Positions 49,501 to 63,977 of a stretch of 64,000 nt of DNA are shown here, piece by piece (the first letter of the stretch is position 1; each line of letters begins with the position of its first letter). The notes beneath the pieces were generated by a model that was not told the origin of the DNA, searched no databases, and worked only from the letters and a program-made list of their open reading frames with translations. The translations under genes were made by a program, and so were the position numbers. Origin of the DNA: Seriola aureovittata (Eukaryota > Chordata > Actinopteri > Carangiformes > Carangidae); contig NC_079377.1 in assembly GCF_021018895.1 (NCBI RefSeq), forward strand, positions 7,384,501 to 7,448,500, written 5' to 3'.

Positions 49501-52500
49501 CTGCTTATATGCAAGGAAAAAACTAAACAATATATAAAATATATAGTTCATTATTATAGGAAGTCTAAACATTTTTTTTTTTTTGATGGAGCACCATCTT
49601 CCCTTGATGCCACTCATGCTGGACGGGGAGTCTGAGCAGGTCATGGCCCCGTCACTCCACACTGCTCGAGGGTCCAGCCAGTAATCATGATTATTGACAA
49701 ACTAAAGGTTCAATTGGGCTTAATAGCCACACTGACAAATCCTCTGATTCTTCTACTCATCTTCCCTTTCTTCCCAGTCCTGCAGCATGACTTGGACTCA
49801 GCCCATCACTTTCACAGCCCATCTCATTCCCAGCCACTGGTTGAGCTGAAGCCCAGCTGTCCATCGAGTTGCTCTGCTGTGTGAATGACAAGGAGATGCA
49901 GTGAGAGGCAGTGAACCGCTCAATGTGGAGGAGCTTCTTTGAAATCCTCCAGGTTCTTTTCTCTAAGCCCAGGCTGTGTAAAAGTCCATCCACGCCCTCC
50001 ATTACTTCCCTCCTCCCTTGTGCACTAACCCCCTTAACCAATTCCCATTCTGGCTCTCTGAGCTGCTCACCCTTCCGTGCTCCCCTCCTGTGTAAAGAAG
50101 AGATGCTTTCCCACAATTCCCTGAAGATGTGTACTATCACAAGACTATGGGTGGTATTTATTCAGTGTACAAGGCATCCTCAAACTTATTTATGTGGCTT
50201 TAGTTCAGATGCTTCTCCCTAGCCATATGGCTCCAGGAACACAGAGATGTGGAAATAAATGCCAAGATTAAGTTGAGGCAGCAAGGTATTTACAAGCACC
50301 CAACTCATCAATAGTTTGACCCTGATGTCACTAGCTTTCTGTAAAACACAAAAACCACTTAGAGTACCTGAGGAAATAAAGAGGGTATTTAACCCTAGAG
50401 TTGAGCAGATTTCAGCCATCTGTTTTGAAGAGCTTAACCTCAAACAGTCTTCCACTGTCTGGATGTGTTTAGTGACAAGAAGAAAACCAAACAAGGACCA
50501 TTTACAATGAGGCATGTCCAGCTCTTGCCTCAATCTTTGCTTAGTGCATTTACTACACAGGAGCCATATGTCTCAAAATTCCTGTTTCACTTTGTACTGA
50601 ATAGGGGTGAACGGACCATCTGGGGTAGTGGGAGTTTCCCTGATGAGCTACTCAACCAAAAAACTAGAACCCAGCAATATACTGGCTAAGCCAGTGGCAT
50701 GTGAGTGGTGCAGTAATGCTACAGTGATCATGTAAACCTGAGAAACAAACATTATGTTGCTCTGTAAACAAAGGGTTAAATATGGTGAGTCTTCTCTGAC
50801 TCGCAAGTAACAAAACTGTACATTCAGCGTGTGCTTATGTGTCATCATTTAGATAAAATCGCTACTTCATTTAAATAAAAAAAGGCTATTTCTATCATGT
50901 GAGTCATTTTTCCAAAGCCGTACTTTTATTATCCTTATCTGCCACTGTTAACTCACATTGGGAAGACGACTACAGGAAACTAATTTGAGTCTTTCCCACC
51001 TTCTATTTCTACCTGTCCTGAAATTAAAAAGTCTTTGTTGTTATAAAATCTATCAAAATTGTATTAGTCGTTACTGCTTTCTGTATTTTCTGTACCACTA
51101 CCCACACAATTAAAAACATCCATCTTAAAATCTGAATTCTGTACAATGATGCCATGTTTTGGGGGCTGTTGACAGGTGTCAAAGGGATTGTGTGCCATGA
51201 ATGGCAAATGTCATGGTGAAGTGAGGGATTACACTGTATTACTTTCTGAATAATTCTTCAGAGCCAATAGCATTCTAGTGAAGGAGTGGTAATCTTCTGT
51301 GGCCAGACCCCATCTGGACTGACAGCAGCTTAGTTCCACAGGGTTCAGACCGTGTACTGCCCAAAAGAAAAACTCAGCCTACCATGTCACAGTTCATCAG
51401 AGACCTAAAATCTGGCTATTCACCCCTGCTAATGAAACCGGCTCCCAATACATGCCACACCACCCCTGGCCCGCAACCAAAACAGAAAGCTGTGTTCATT
51501 ACGAGGGAGTGGACGCAACCCAATGTCAAGACCTGCCATGTGAAAAGACAGCCAACGCTAGCTCTCAGAGATGAGGAGCCTGCTATTTTTCCTCAATTTC
51601 AGAGCTGTCTACAGCCTCAGGGACATAATAGCCATGTGTTTGATGTCCTGTACCACTTTTCTCTCCATCACCACAGATAAAAGAAAAGAAATAACATCAC
51701 TTTTCTGCCTGGCCCTTATTTATTCCCCCTGTACTATTAAACATGAATATTGCAACACAGATATGTGTTAGATCTATAGTTTGTGGGCTGTAACTTTGAC
51801 CATTGCTCTCTAATAACACTGCACTGTTCATAATGTTGGTAAACAAGACATTCATTTTCCTCAATGTATGTCACTCTAGATAAGTGTGACAGCCAAATGC
51901 CAGAAATGTAAACGTCCATTCTGCCTCCTTTCCACACATTACACTGCTCCTAAGGGGGTAAATGGTAACCAAATAGGAAAGTCTGTCAATTTTAACACAC
52001 TGTCCATTTTCCAAGCTCTCCAGAGAGCAAATTGGTCACATAATGACAGTTATCCATTTAGCAGACATAGCTGGATTAAACAAACTGATCACATAATTAG
52101 GCTATATAGTATAAAGGGATGTTCTATTGACCTAAATGTCAGATCAGGCTGATAAATGGAAACCTAAATTGACAGCTTTGGAAGGTGGGATAGTGTCTCT
52201 GGTCAAATGGCCCATTGATTATTTGATTATAGCACTCTGTTGTGATTAGTTGATAAGCAGAGTGGATATTGGGCACACAATCTGTTTGAGCTCAGCTGAT
52301 TGACTAGAAGACAGTGGATTCATCAGATTAGGCGAGTGGTTGTGAACAGGGATGAAAAAACAGAACTCATTTTGATCTTATGATGAGCCACTAGTTGACG
52401 ATCTCAGTGATTTATTATCAAATCATTTTCACATTTTGGAACATTGCGTAAAAAACCATGAGTCTCTTACTGTGAGTGAGAATGACTGCAATAAAAACAA

Positions 52501-55500
52501 TATTTCTGAATGGAGCTCTCAGCGGTTTGTAGTGAGGTTGTCTGGGTCTTAGACATCTCCTCTGTCTGGGCTTTCGATGCATGTTGACAGCCACAATACG
52601 AGTTGTAATAGCTAAGCATTCAGGGATCAAATTAATTCACCCCTCATGAAAACTTTATGAATACACTCTGAGGGACTGAATATAAATGTGCATATTCTGC
52701 AGAGGTAGTACACAGTGGAGGCAAGCAAATGCATCACAGTACAAATATTGTTGGATAATATTTGCCCTGTTTTTGCATATTATCCTGCTATTAACACGAT
52801 TACATCATCTGGATTGCTCAAAGAGCAAACTTCAGTTTTAATTGGTGTAAGAAGATGAAAATACAATATTTAGTTGTTAAACAAAGACATGTGACTGTCC
52901 TGTGGCAGTGAACCTGCACATCTTATCTTATGCATTTTGCTACCAATGAACAACAAATGAGTTTAGTGCATTGTCCCCACTAAAAATAAATCCTTTCTTC
53001 ACAGCAGTAGAATTCATCACTATCAACATCAAAAGATTTTCTTTATCCACACATATTCTTCTCAGTCATGCACAATAATAATCCAACTGAAATAATTTCA
53101 TTTTAGCATTACCACGGGGGGGAAAATCCCTGTAAATATGCTATTTAATTGAAGTCTTTGTGGATACATTTACATGTATGGCAGAGTTTCCATAATATGT
53201 AGGATGCTCACGTATGCCAACCATCACGTCCTGTTTATAATAACCCAGTTAAGATCATATCCCAGTTGCCAGAAGCCTGAATATAAGAGTGGGGATATTA
53301 TCTGGTATACTCAGGCATATAAACACTTAAGTCCAATTACTGTTGTGTTTTATGATGAGCACAATTTGATTTCCCTGGTAACATCTCATGGTAATATGCT
53401 GACAACTTTGTTCAATCATGTACAGGAATATGTTTGAGTGAAATCCTTAGTAGCAATCCCAAATACTGTGAGAAAGAAAACACAGCTACCATTGAAGCAC
53501 ATATGCTCTGCAGTTGTTTGGATAATATACAGGATTTCACCTAATGCAATATGGGAAACTCCTTATGAAACATGCACATATCCATTTTTTTTGCTTTAAA
53601 AAGAGTGGGAGGACGAGGCATTTTGCTAAAAATGCAAAATAGTTTCAAAGAGAAACATAATGGATTGGACCACTTGTAATTTCTCCTTGCAGTTGAATTA
53701 CTGGGGGGAGAAAAGAGGAAAATGAGTTATGGAGCATTAACCTCCTCATTCACAATTATCCCACCGCCTCCTCTCTCTCTCTCTGTCTCTCTCTCAGTCT
53801 TGTATTACACACCACTTAATGGCACCAAACTGACCGACACTCCCTGGAGGCACCCTTCATCAGCCAATTGCCTGATGGTATTTTTTTCACAACACCCCTC
53901 TCAGTCCTAAGAGAGGGGTAAAGAAGCACCTTGATGATATCACTGATATTAAGTTTCAGAGAAGTCATTGCTCACAGTGTGAGGGGCAGGGGATAGAGGT
54001 GGGTGAAGAGAGGGCGACTGGTCTGATAAGAATCTCTTTGTCTCAGAGTGATGACCTGCACTGCCGGGTCAACATCCTGGGGAGCTAACTGGTGTAAGGC
54101 ATTTTTCAACCTTGGAAAGGTGTTGAGACACTGAAGAGTGGTGTGGAGAGAGCTATTGAGTTACTGTGATGGGTGCACATTTGCTTGATGGCCTGAGGCA
54201 TTAGTAAAGCAATAAGAGGGCCAGCAGCTCCCACCGGTGCCTGGTCTGTATCAGGCGTGTGACATCTGCCCTCTCACACCTGACTCAAGACAACAGTTAA
54301 GGACTACTGTAGATCAAAATCTCAGTCTTCACACGCAAGACTACCACTAACACTAGGAGAAAGATCCTGAACTGTACTGCCTAAGCGGGTGAACTCTAAA
54401 AAAGATAAAGAAAAGAGCTAAATGTTAGAAAGTAGAGTTAAACCCAGAGATGTAAATTTAGGATGACGACAATTAGAAGACTACAATTTCATACAAATGT
54501 ATAGCACACAAAATCTGCATAACGTTTGCTGCTTAGATGCTACACATGCTGGAATACAGCAATACCATCAAACTGATTACCGATTAAGCTTTTATTACAC
54601 CACAATCAAATAATATGGGAATTATTAAGACTGCAGCTTCTTGGCCATCCATTCCAAGTAACTTTAATAAACTCTCTTTGCCAAAGTCGTTTCGGTCGCT
54701 GTCTCCTAGCAGCCAACTAATTGAGAAAACTGATGAGCCCTGTTAGCTTCCAAGAAAGCCCTTTTGTTCTACCTGCTTGCTAATTCCTTGCGAGTCTCCA
54801 TCTTTGTCCACTCAACGCTAATTCAGCACTTTCAGGCATATGAGCTCCTGATGACCTCCCAGTGGTCAGAAGAAAAATGTAAGGAAACTTTTTGATTTGA
54901 AAACTTGTGACCATGTATCCTGTAACGTTTGTATACGTTGAGCATTGTTTCTAAAACAGACAGCGACATATGAGAGGTTAAAGCTCTATGGTAAATTATG
55001 TAAGACACTTATGTCTCAAATTCAATTTCACTATCTTGAAAACCTTAACTTATCTACCCCTATCTTGAAAACCTTAAGTAAAATTAGATTTCCTTTTCAC
55101 ATATTATTCATTGGTATAACTGGTTTATACTGTTTCTGTAAAACAGTTCTTTTAAAAAACACCTTGCCTTAAGAAGCTGCTAACCATAAAAGAATTTAAT
55201 TTGTTTGGTCTGACAGAGCTCATCATTGTTTTGTCTCAAGCCCTGACAAGAAAATAGCTCAGAGACTAAATATGCATATTTGACATGCAAATAGTAGAAT
55301 TAAAAGATTTCAATTACTGACACAAAACTTTGAATTTAGTCTTAAAACACATTTATTAGCATCACCCTTTAAAAACCAATGCTGCTTGCACACTAATATT
55401 GTTGCTCATAACCAGTATATGCAAAGTCAAGTGAGGGATGACAGGGTTGATAAACACAATATAAACAGAAAGACACCAAGGCTCCTCATCACGAACACGT

Positions 55501-58500
55501 AAACAGCACATGAAACAAGCATAACATTAAAAGTCCTGTGGGGAATGGAGCAGTTAGTAGACACCAGCAGGTATTTACTTGATCTTTTTACAGTAGTGCT
55601 TTCACTTTAATTGCTGTCTGAATGATGAAGCACCGGAACATTTCTTGTGCTCTCTGATCAATCTGACATATTGGCTAATGAAATAAAAGCTCCAACGTTC
55701 TCTCTAGCTTTGTTGTCATCTCCTTTTGGGCCGTAAAAGAAAGTTGGTGAAATGTGCAATGATAAACACCCATAAAGCCCTGTCTCATTTTAGTGAGAGG
55801 CCATTATGGTTCCATCCTGAGATGTGCTTTCATTCTCTGACAGTTAGTGAGATTCTTCTCATCTATAAAACATGCAGGTTACATTGAGAGGTAGCTGTAA
55901 ACTGCCAGTTTGCTCATTTAGTAATATCTGGGGAGTGTAGCTATCAGGTATTCATCTTCCGCCTCCTGGCCTCTTGCTGTGGCCCTGACTGGGAGGACAC
56001 TGCCTCACAGTCATAAATGTACAAATGAATGGGTAAAACCTCCTGTCGATCCACCACTACTGCAACAAATTGTTTTATTAGCACTGCCACCACTGAAATC
56101 GCTTAATATTGAATTCTTTTTGCTTCCCATGCTCTGGAAGATGAAATAATTATGTCACATTTGTCAAAAACTGTCACATTTGCCACTTCACTGCAGTCTC
56201 TTGAAGGACAAGTCTGTATATTAAATTATTCAGACCTGGATGCTGGTTATATAGCAAGATGGTGAATTTGGTACTAAAGTGACTGCAAGAAACCACAAAA
56301 TCCTCCATTTGTACCATCCAATCTCCATTTGTAACATCCAATGTGTTTTTAGTTCAGCTAATTGTTAATGAACTCAAACCCAGCTTTGCTCTATTCAGGT
56401 TGTCTGCTTCGTGTACTGTGCCCGTGGGACACATAGCCATAGACCCAGAAAACTTTGCTAATTGAAAAAGTACACAGCGTCAAATATACAGCCATCTATC
56501 TTGCCTTTGTGCAATAACAATGCAATCAAAGGGTAAGTGCACGGAAGAATATGTTCACCACTAATTGCAATCGAGTGCATTTCCCTAATGAAGCCCAGAC
56601 CTGACCCTAATGTTTGCCTATGGGCAAAATATTGTGTGGACACATGTGAACGTATGCTTGGCCTTTGTAGCTGTTGGTGTGAGATGCCAACATATTCCTC
56701 TCTTTTGAATATTAACATAACTTTGAAACCCACAAAGCTGTTTTTACAAATGCTTTGCTGTAGGAATGGAAAAGAAGTGGATGAAACATGCACCCAAGGA
56801 ATGCAGACAGGAGTGGTGCATTGTCCCATGCACCATTTGGCAGTATGAAGCACAGGCCTGTTGTCCCTTATGATGATTAATCTCCAAGCACACAGGTTTT
56901 CAAGACCTCTCCATCAACTCTCTGGTTGGAGGATCTCAGGAATGAGCCTGAAAAACAATGTGTGCACATGCATCTTCTCCCTCCTCACACCTAACACCCT
57001 TCTATGAAAGAAGAACATGTCTCAGACAAGGACAAGGCTCTTAAGTAGATTCTTCATGGAGGAGAGGAGCAAACACAGATTTGAGAGATGGAGTAAAAGT
57101 GAAAACAAAATTTCATCTAGGCTATTCATGTGCTCTACCTCTTAAAACATCCCTGCTTCTTTTAAGGAAAAAAAAAATGGGATACATACAGCCCAGGAGC
57201 TAAGTTGAAAACATCAAAAAAAGTTTTGATGAGAAACACTTAAATGGAAAATTACCATAAAGTTAGGAACCATAAAAATTCTGTAGGATTTCACCCATCA
57301 TCGTGGGAGCTTTCAAAAAAAGCAGGATACGAGACTGAAAAGGACTTTCATCCCAACAACAGCTTTACTGTCTTCAGCAGAACCAACATCAGATGACTTC
57401 TTTCACCATTGCTCATTCCATGACTGCCAGGAGCTCCACATCTCTGGGTCAAATGAGAGCAAACGGGCTAATCTTGACAGTGTTGTAGCATGCACAGCAC
57501 TAACAGATGTCTATTTGACCTCAAGTGACAGAAAAACCATGAATAAATGAGGGATATCAACTGAAATTGGATTGTGCTACGGTTTGCTTTCGATGGCATA
57601 CAAGATAATTGGCTTCACAGTGCAGGAGTAATTGTGCTGATTCAGGCATTAACAACATCAGGAGAATTGTCAATGGTGCTGCCTGGAGTTTTGAGAAAAT
57701 GTAATAGTAAATAATGAGCCAAAGTCGTATAGAAACAAACAATTACTGTTGACACCGACTACTTCTCCTAACAAATAGTTAAAATTTTAAATAATCTAAT
57801 AATACACGAGTATACAAAACTATAATCTCCCAAAAATACCTGTAAGGCAGATCAAACTCCATCCTCTGTACCAGGAATTTCCTGTCTTGAAAGAAACTGT
57901 CATAAAAAGGAACTGTTAACATCTAAATATGTTGACATACCACAGCAGACGGTTGTGACTGAGACACCAGCTGGTGTTTAGAGTGAAAGCCTAAACCTAG
58001 TTTACCATAATGAAGCTCTCAGAGGGAGGCAATACACTCCTCATGCCATGCTGTTTGACTTGGCTTCTTAACATTTCCAAACCTCAAACATACGCACATG
58101 GATTTTTGGGACAAACACAAGATCTCCCTGGTCGCTACTACAAAGTGGCACTGGGTGTGTTTACACAGCTTGAGAATGCCCAACAAAAAAAAAAAATAAT
58201 AATTTATTGATGATTTATGCCAACTTCCATGAGTCTAACAAAACAACAAAAAAATCTGTGTTTTGGAGTGCCAAACTATCTGAGGATTGGTAAACATAAT
58301 TTTGCCCCCTCTCTGTTGGATATTGTTTATAGCTTGCTTCTTGTTCCAAGAAACTTAAAATTAAAACAATATAAATTAAAATGCGTTTATTAACGCTAAC
58401 AGCAAGAATCACAGTATGTGTTGAAAAAATTATGGTGCCCTACTCCTCTTTCTACTTAATGACAGCATCCCATAACTCTAACCCTCACACTTTGAATCTA

Positions 58501-60308
58501 GGCTGTGCTGACTTGCCAAAAAAGGACGGTGGACTTTTTGAATCACATCAATCTTTTGCCAGCTGACAACCTCCACTTGCTTCTCAACTCTGACTGCTGT
58601 ATTTCTCCACTTCAGGTCTATTTCATCACAGGGTTTAAGACACCCAAAACCAAGTCTCTCATTTGGGGGATAGCCTGCAAGTCAGTCAAATCTAGCTTCT
58701 TACAGCAAATTTTAAAATGCCTAAAAGCTATAACGTCCCAGGACACAAAATCCAGATCTCGGGTTTTTCATACTGGAAAATCCCAAACAGTATCTCACAG
58801 AAGAGTCAGCAAGTCTGTTTTTAAGCAATCAGCTGCCTCAGGCAAACAGTGGAATCCTGTTTCACACACTTCGCATAAAAACAAAGCAAAAAGTTACAAT
58901 TATTACTGGTAAAAAGAAGGGATGTTTGTTTTTAAGTCATGTTATTTTCATCCCTCTTGCCCTTCTGTTGGAGTCAGTGTGAATTGATATATTTCACAGA
59001 AATAGAGGAAGCACATATTTAGAAAAACAGGGTTACCTTATTGTATCACAGACATTCCGACCCGTTAGATTCCCTTTCAACATGTCCTGCTTAGAAGTAA
59101 TCAGAAATTTCCTACTTAGTTTGGACGAAGTATCACACAGGACAAAATCATCAATGAAAATACTGCTTGACCTTCTCCTTCTCCTTCCATCCTGCTGGTC
59201 TGCGCCGACATGCCTCCTCATTAATTTCAGGAGCACTGGCAGCATTAATTGGCTAACAGTTAATTGAGTTGTCTCCTAAATGGAAATCACTGTGCAGCTG
59301 TTTTGAGGACTTCGCTCCGTTAACATACTATTGTTCCTGTGTGATGTAAAACACTTACAGAAACAATCATCACAGGTTACTATGTCCATCTTATGTCCGC
59401 TCCGTTTGTAGTGTTTTATCTACATCCATTTACTTGCATTAGTGGACATGATATGCTAAGAATTGCATCTCAATATAATTCAATCAAATACAACAATGGT
59501 GCCAAATGAGCACTACTGCTGTTCTACTGGACGTATTAAGATTGTAAACTTGAAATTTAGTGCTTGAGCATTGAGTTACACAACTGGCCAATATGACTAC
59601 AGTAAGAAGCAAAAACAGCTCTTAAAATCTGATGACTGCATTACTTAAGTAACCTTTATAATGATTCATGGCACTATGATTTTCTTCCACACACACACAC
59701 TGATATTCTCTTCTGTTTTGCATAGACTTACAAGTATGGGACCATCTCAAGAAGGATAAAGGAAGAGAGGAGGGGAGATGTCAGAGTCGTTCATTTGCAA
59801 TATTCAAGCTCAAAGGGCAGTCAAGTTTGATAAACCCTCCTACATATGTTTACCTGTTCTGTAACTATGTGCAATGCCTTGCATCAGATGGTAAGCTCTG
59901 AAAAGTTATTTTGCTAAACACAAGACAGGTAAAATGTTTTACCCTGTGTTTTGTTACATTTCAATTTGTAATTCATGAGTAATTGAGAGAGTACAGTGAT
60001 ATGACAATTAGCGAGATTAACAAAGCCTACAGTGAGTAGTGAAATATATTTTAAAAAGTGAGGTGAAGTAATTGCTTTTTGCTATGAATACATGAAATTG
60101 TACTCCAAGGGTTATGATATACTCTCCTTGTGATAAGTTGTTTTTGTGGTCTGTTGAATTATATTTTGCTGTAGTGTGGATTGTGTATGCAGTGTGTACT
60201 AAGCGACTAATTAAATGCCCACGTCCTGTCCTACAGCTATGAATGTGGAAAGAGCTGAGTGCTAGGAATAACTATCTTATTGCACCTATCCAAACATTTA
60301 AATTAGTT

Positions 60309-60310
<2 letters not shown>
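49501..60310. other. Gene-free sequence with small local repeats
   Basis: Items seen are a T run at about 49573-49584, a CT-rich run (53769-53795), a 17-bp direct repeat TATCTTGAAAACCTTAA at 55032-55048 and 55061-55077, and a tandem 20-bp duplication (CTCCATTTGTACCATCCAAT, one mismatch) at 56303-56342. The C/T-rich stretch near 49770-50100 has open frames on both strands (127 codons on minus) without recognisable homology. Confidence 0.35.

Positions 60311-60357
<47 letters not shown>
60311..60357. repeat. (CA)n microsatellite
   Basis: A CA array of 47 bp with one TA interruption at its start. Confidence 0.97.
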
Positions 60358-60358
<1 letters not shown>

Positions 60359-60884
60359 GGAATCTTGCATTCAAAAATGAGGTTGTTATTGTTGTTAAAT
60401 GTATTCAAAAACTATTGTCATACAAACACTGAATGCAATGTTTTATAATTCACTTCATCCTCACACAGCAGCCCATATGTCACCCTCTCAACCTGGCAAC
60501 TCCCTAGAGCTATATCTATAATAGACATATGCAATAAAGTCACACTTAAAAAAAAACAGAGGCAAACAAGGAAGCTCATTAGAACAGAGATCCAACAAAA
60601 ATGTACACAAAAAGACACAACAGCTTATACATCATGAAGTTCAATGTTAAAATAATAATACAGCTTTGTCATATTCTGTTTAGGCTTGACAGCAGTGCAT
60701 TTTAGCTTTGGCTCAATGGTTTTCCATTATTGTGCTATGAAAGAAAACTGTGAAAGAGAGTACAAGTGGAGAAGGATGATAGATATATAAAGTTGCAAAA
60801 GCTAAAAATATTGGCAGCTGATGAAAGGATTAGTCAGTGCAGTTAATGAAAAATCATATTAACCTGCAGATATACTTATGTGCT
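60358..60884. other. Gene-free sequence between CA arrays
   Basis: AT-rich, with no recognised element. Confidence 0.35.
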
Positions 60885-60919
<35 letters not shown>

Positions 60920-60935
60920 CACACACTATATATAT
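60885..60935. repeat. (CA)n microsatellite with a (TA)4 end
   Basis: A CA array with one AAAC interruption near 60902, ending in TATATATA. Confidence 0.96.
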
Positions 60936-63794
60936 GTAGCATCGTAATTGTGTCTAGCGGCAAAAAGTTTTACAAGCCTTTGGACATATAGTATGAAGCT
61001 AACTTGTTTTACCACCACTCATAAGACACCCACCCATGACAAATGCACCTACAACTGTAATGTGATGTGTTTCATCAACAACATGGCACAGCCCCTGGGG
61101 GACTGTGGTGGCTGGAGGTTGGCCATGTGGTATGTGATTACCCAGGGAATATGGGAAATTAAATCTGCTGAGAGTACACAACATTCTCCTCTGAGTCTTC
61201 TGCCAGTTATAACTTCCTTCTCCCTTCCTGTTCTTTCCCCTCACCTGTCAGCTTTTCAAAGTATACCTATAAATATACAGTGTCTTTGCACCTTGTCTTC
61301 ATGTTTGTCTAAGTGGCACAACCCATGAAAAAAAAAACTCAGATGACAAACACAAGATTTTCTCCTTTACTCTACTTTTTCGTCTTCCACATCCATCCAC
61401 GGCAAATTATATTCTTCTAAATCAATCAACACCTGCTCATGGCAGGTAGTGCTTAGTGCTCATATCAAAAGACAGGACTGTGTGGTAGCTGCTTAGGAGA
61501 TGACTATTTACAACAGCCTGAATTTCAGCCACTTGAGATATAATTAGCTAAAGCACAACACAATAATGCAGTAACCTAGATATAGCTTATAGTACAGGGA
61601 GATTTCATTGCTCTGCAGGCAAGGTAATATGTCTTATTTTATCTGTGTATGAATCTACTTCATGTTTTATATATTTTATGTCCTATCTATATATTTCTTT
61701 CTATCCATCTTTCACCCCAACTGTCTTTTGTTCTACCCATATATCAATTTATTGGTCTCGCTATAGCTTTATTTAAAGCATGATGTGCTGCTGTTGTCCT
61801 GGGGTCTCCCTCGTAAAATGGATCCACAAACATAACCCTGCTTAAGCAAAACTGCAGCATTGGTTTGTGTTGAGGGTGTTTCTCGCCAGTGTTTATATGC
61901 GGCAGACAAAAACCCCAATACCACCCACATTATTGGGAATTCTGTTCCATCACAAAAACTGCTTCGGCTTCGCCTTATTGGGAACCTTAATCTGCTTTGT
62001 TTGTGCATGTGGTGGTGGTGGTGGTGGTGGTGATGGTGGGGAGGGGGCTAAAATTCTATTAAAGAGATTAAATTGTTTCTATAGCCAAGTGAAGCATCAA
62101 AGGCCAACCAAATTGCAGCCCTTACTTGAGTGGGTTTCGCTAAAGTCACTTATTTGTCCATTTCATCATGCTAATGGCAGAAGCCATCATCCCATTATAG
62201 CTCCACAGCTGAGCGAGGTTAAACAAATGCAGTTTGTTTGAGGTCACACAATCTCCAAGTCAGGTCTCACTGCTCTCCCCCTGTACATCACAACAAATCA
62301 TCATCTTGTCTATAACTACTCTATATAAGCAACCCCCTGAACCCTGCTGCATTAACCACCTCTTCACTCACTGGCACTCAAGACATAATCATTCTCTTTT
62401 CAGTCTTTTGTTCTCTACTCTTATTGAAAATTCCTTCCCATGTAGCAGTCCCTTATTGAACTAAAATCGAACTAACTTCTTGGTCAACCTAAAATCTATT
62501 TGTTCTTCTGGGGAATTGGTAACACAGTATGACATGTCAAACATCTAACTGAATACTCTCAATGAATAAAGCATTGCTACCTTAATAACAGTGTTAAATG
62601 ATCAACGGATGAAATAAAATCCTATATTATACAGTACCTTCTGTAATACAATGAACAGTGTTGATATCAGTTTGTCATAAATGAGCCCAAATGGGTTGTG
62701 GTTTTGGAGTTCATTAGTACTCATTGTCTGCATGGTAGCTACATTAAACACTGACTTGTAAGCTGTAACACCTGTCAAAAAAATAACTCCATCATGCCTA
62801 ATGGAATCCCATCTCCCAGACATTTCACATACAGCTTACCGTTCATCATAGCCAAGAGGACCTCGCCTCACTTTCATTACTATTCCACTGAACGGAGGTC
62901 TTTGTCTATAATGAGTTCACACTCCCTAAGCCTTACAGTAACCACACAATCACTTGTGTCAACAAAAGGGAAATCCATTTCATCAGGATGTCCAGTCAGT
63001 GCTTCATTACCATACACAAGGGCAACAACTGTGCAGCCACGAAGCCTCAAAGAGTACATTTGTCAGTCAGTATGTTTGCCAAGAGTATTTTCATTATGAC
63101 TGCACAATAGATAAAGGATGCTCAATTAAAACATAATCACAGGTCAGTTCATCACTATGACATATTGCATCACACCAGTTCTCCAACACCACAACATACT
63201 ACTACAGATTGCAGTCACACAGGGAAGGTTAGGGTACTGTTATGTTTGTGTAACTTATTGTGTCTTGTGAAGATTCACATTACTTCCAGAAATTAAGATC
63301 AAGAATCGTTTAGTTGTATACGTACTCATGTACATATAAAAACCACTAACTGTCAGCATGTTTTCCTTGGGACAATCTAACTTCTATTAAGGAGCCTTCA
63401 GCAGCACTGTTCTTTAAGGTCAGGACCATTACCACAGAGAGCTTTTTGTCACTGTCAACAAGCTGACAGTTTCCCAAAAAGAATTACAACAAATTTCCTT
63501 CTCACATTTATTATATTTTGCAAGGTTTCAAAAGTTATGTTGTTTTGAATTTATACCATCTTTTTTCAATCTAGGAAAGGCTGCTGTTGTTATGAACCAG
63601 GTTCATTACAGAAGATGGAAAAGGTCTTAGGGTGATTTTCTAAAAAATGTGTATGTTTTCTGGTTTGGTACTGCAAGTGTTTCTATAAAACATAATTTGG
63701 GAATCAAAAGTCTAATATAATAAGAGTCTATCAACATTATATCTGCTGCATGACATTATATTATGCAGCAATTAGCTTAATTTGAACAGTACAT

Positions 63795-63796
<2 letters not shown>
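60936..63796. other. Gene-free sequence with a GGT microsatellite
   Basis: It contains a (GGT)n array at 62008-62038. A 59-codon minus-strand ORF (62880-63059) has a fairly protein-like composition but no family I recognise, and it is too short to stand as a gene on that basis. Confidence 0.35.

Positions 63797-63854
<58 letters not shown>
63797..63854. repeat. (CA)29 microsatellite
   Basis: A pure CA array of about 58 bp that runs directly into the INO80C-like fragment. Confidence 0.97.
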
Positions 63855-63857
<3 letters not shown>

Positions 63858-63977
63858 ACCTGGAAGAAGCTCAAATAGATTCTGGCTTTGGAGCGGACAT
63901 TAACCTGGAAGCTCAATGATCCCAATTACTACAACATCGACACCCCTCCCTCCCTGAAGCCAGCTAAGAAATATTCT
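63855..63977 (+). pseudogene. INO80C-like (Ies6 family) fragment with an in-frame stop
   Basis: Reading from AGG at 63855, the frame gives RTWKKLK, a TAG stop (63876-63878), ILALERTLTWKLNDPN and then YYNIDTPPSLKPAKKYS, where the resemblance ends. From memory this corresponds to the central region of INO80C (RTWKNLKQILASERALPWQ, then NDPNY..IDAPPSFKPAKKYS). INO80C is a subunit of the INO80 chromatin remodelling complex whose YL1-like C-terminal region includes this segment. The stop sits exactly where the family has glutamine, a CAG to TAG change. Similarity covers only about 41 residues and starts directly at the CA array, so this is a pseudogene fragment: either a truncated retrocopy or a copied exon. 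After KYS the frame runs RVKLFL to a stop at 63996. Confidence 0.75.

Noticed and set aside
49757..50533. Possible pseudogene with broken frames on both strands
   Set aside because: Three-frame reading gave no stretch that matches a protein family I know, and the C/T-rich composition alone explains the open frames.
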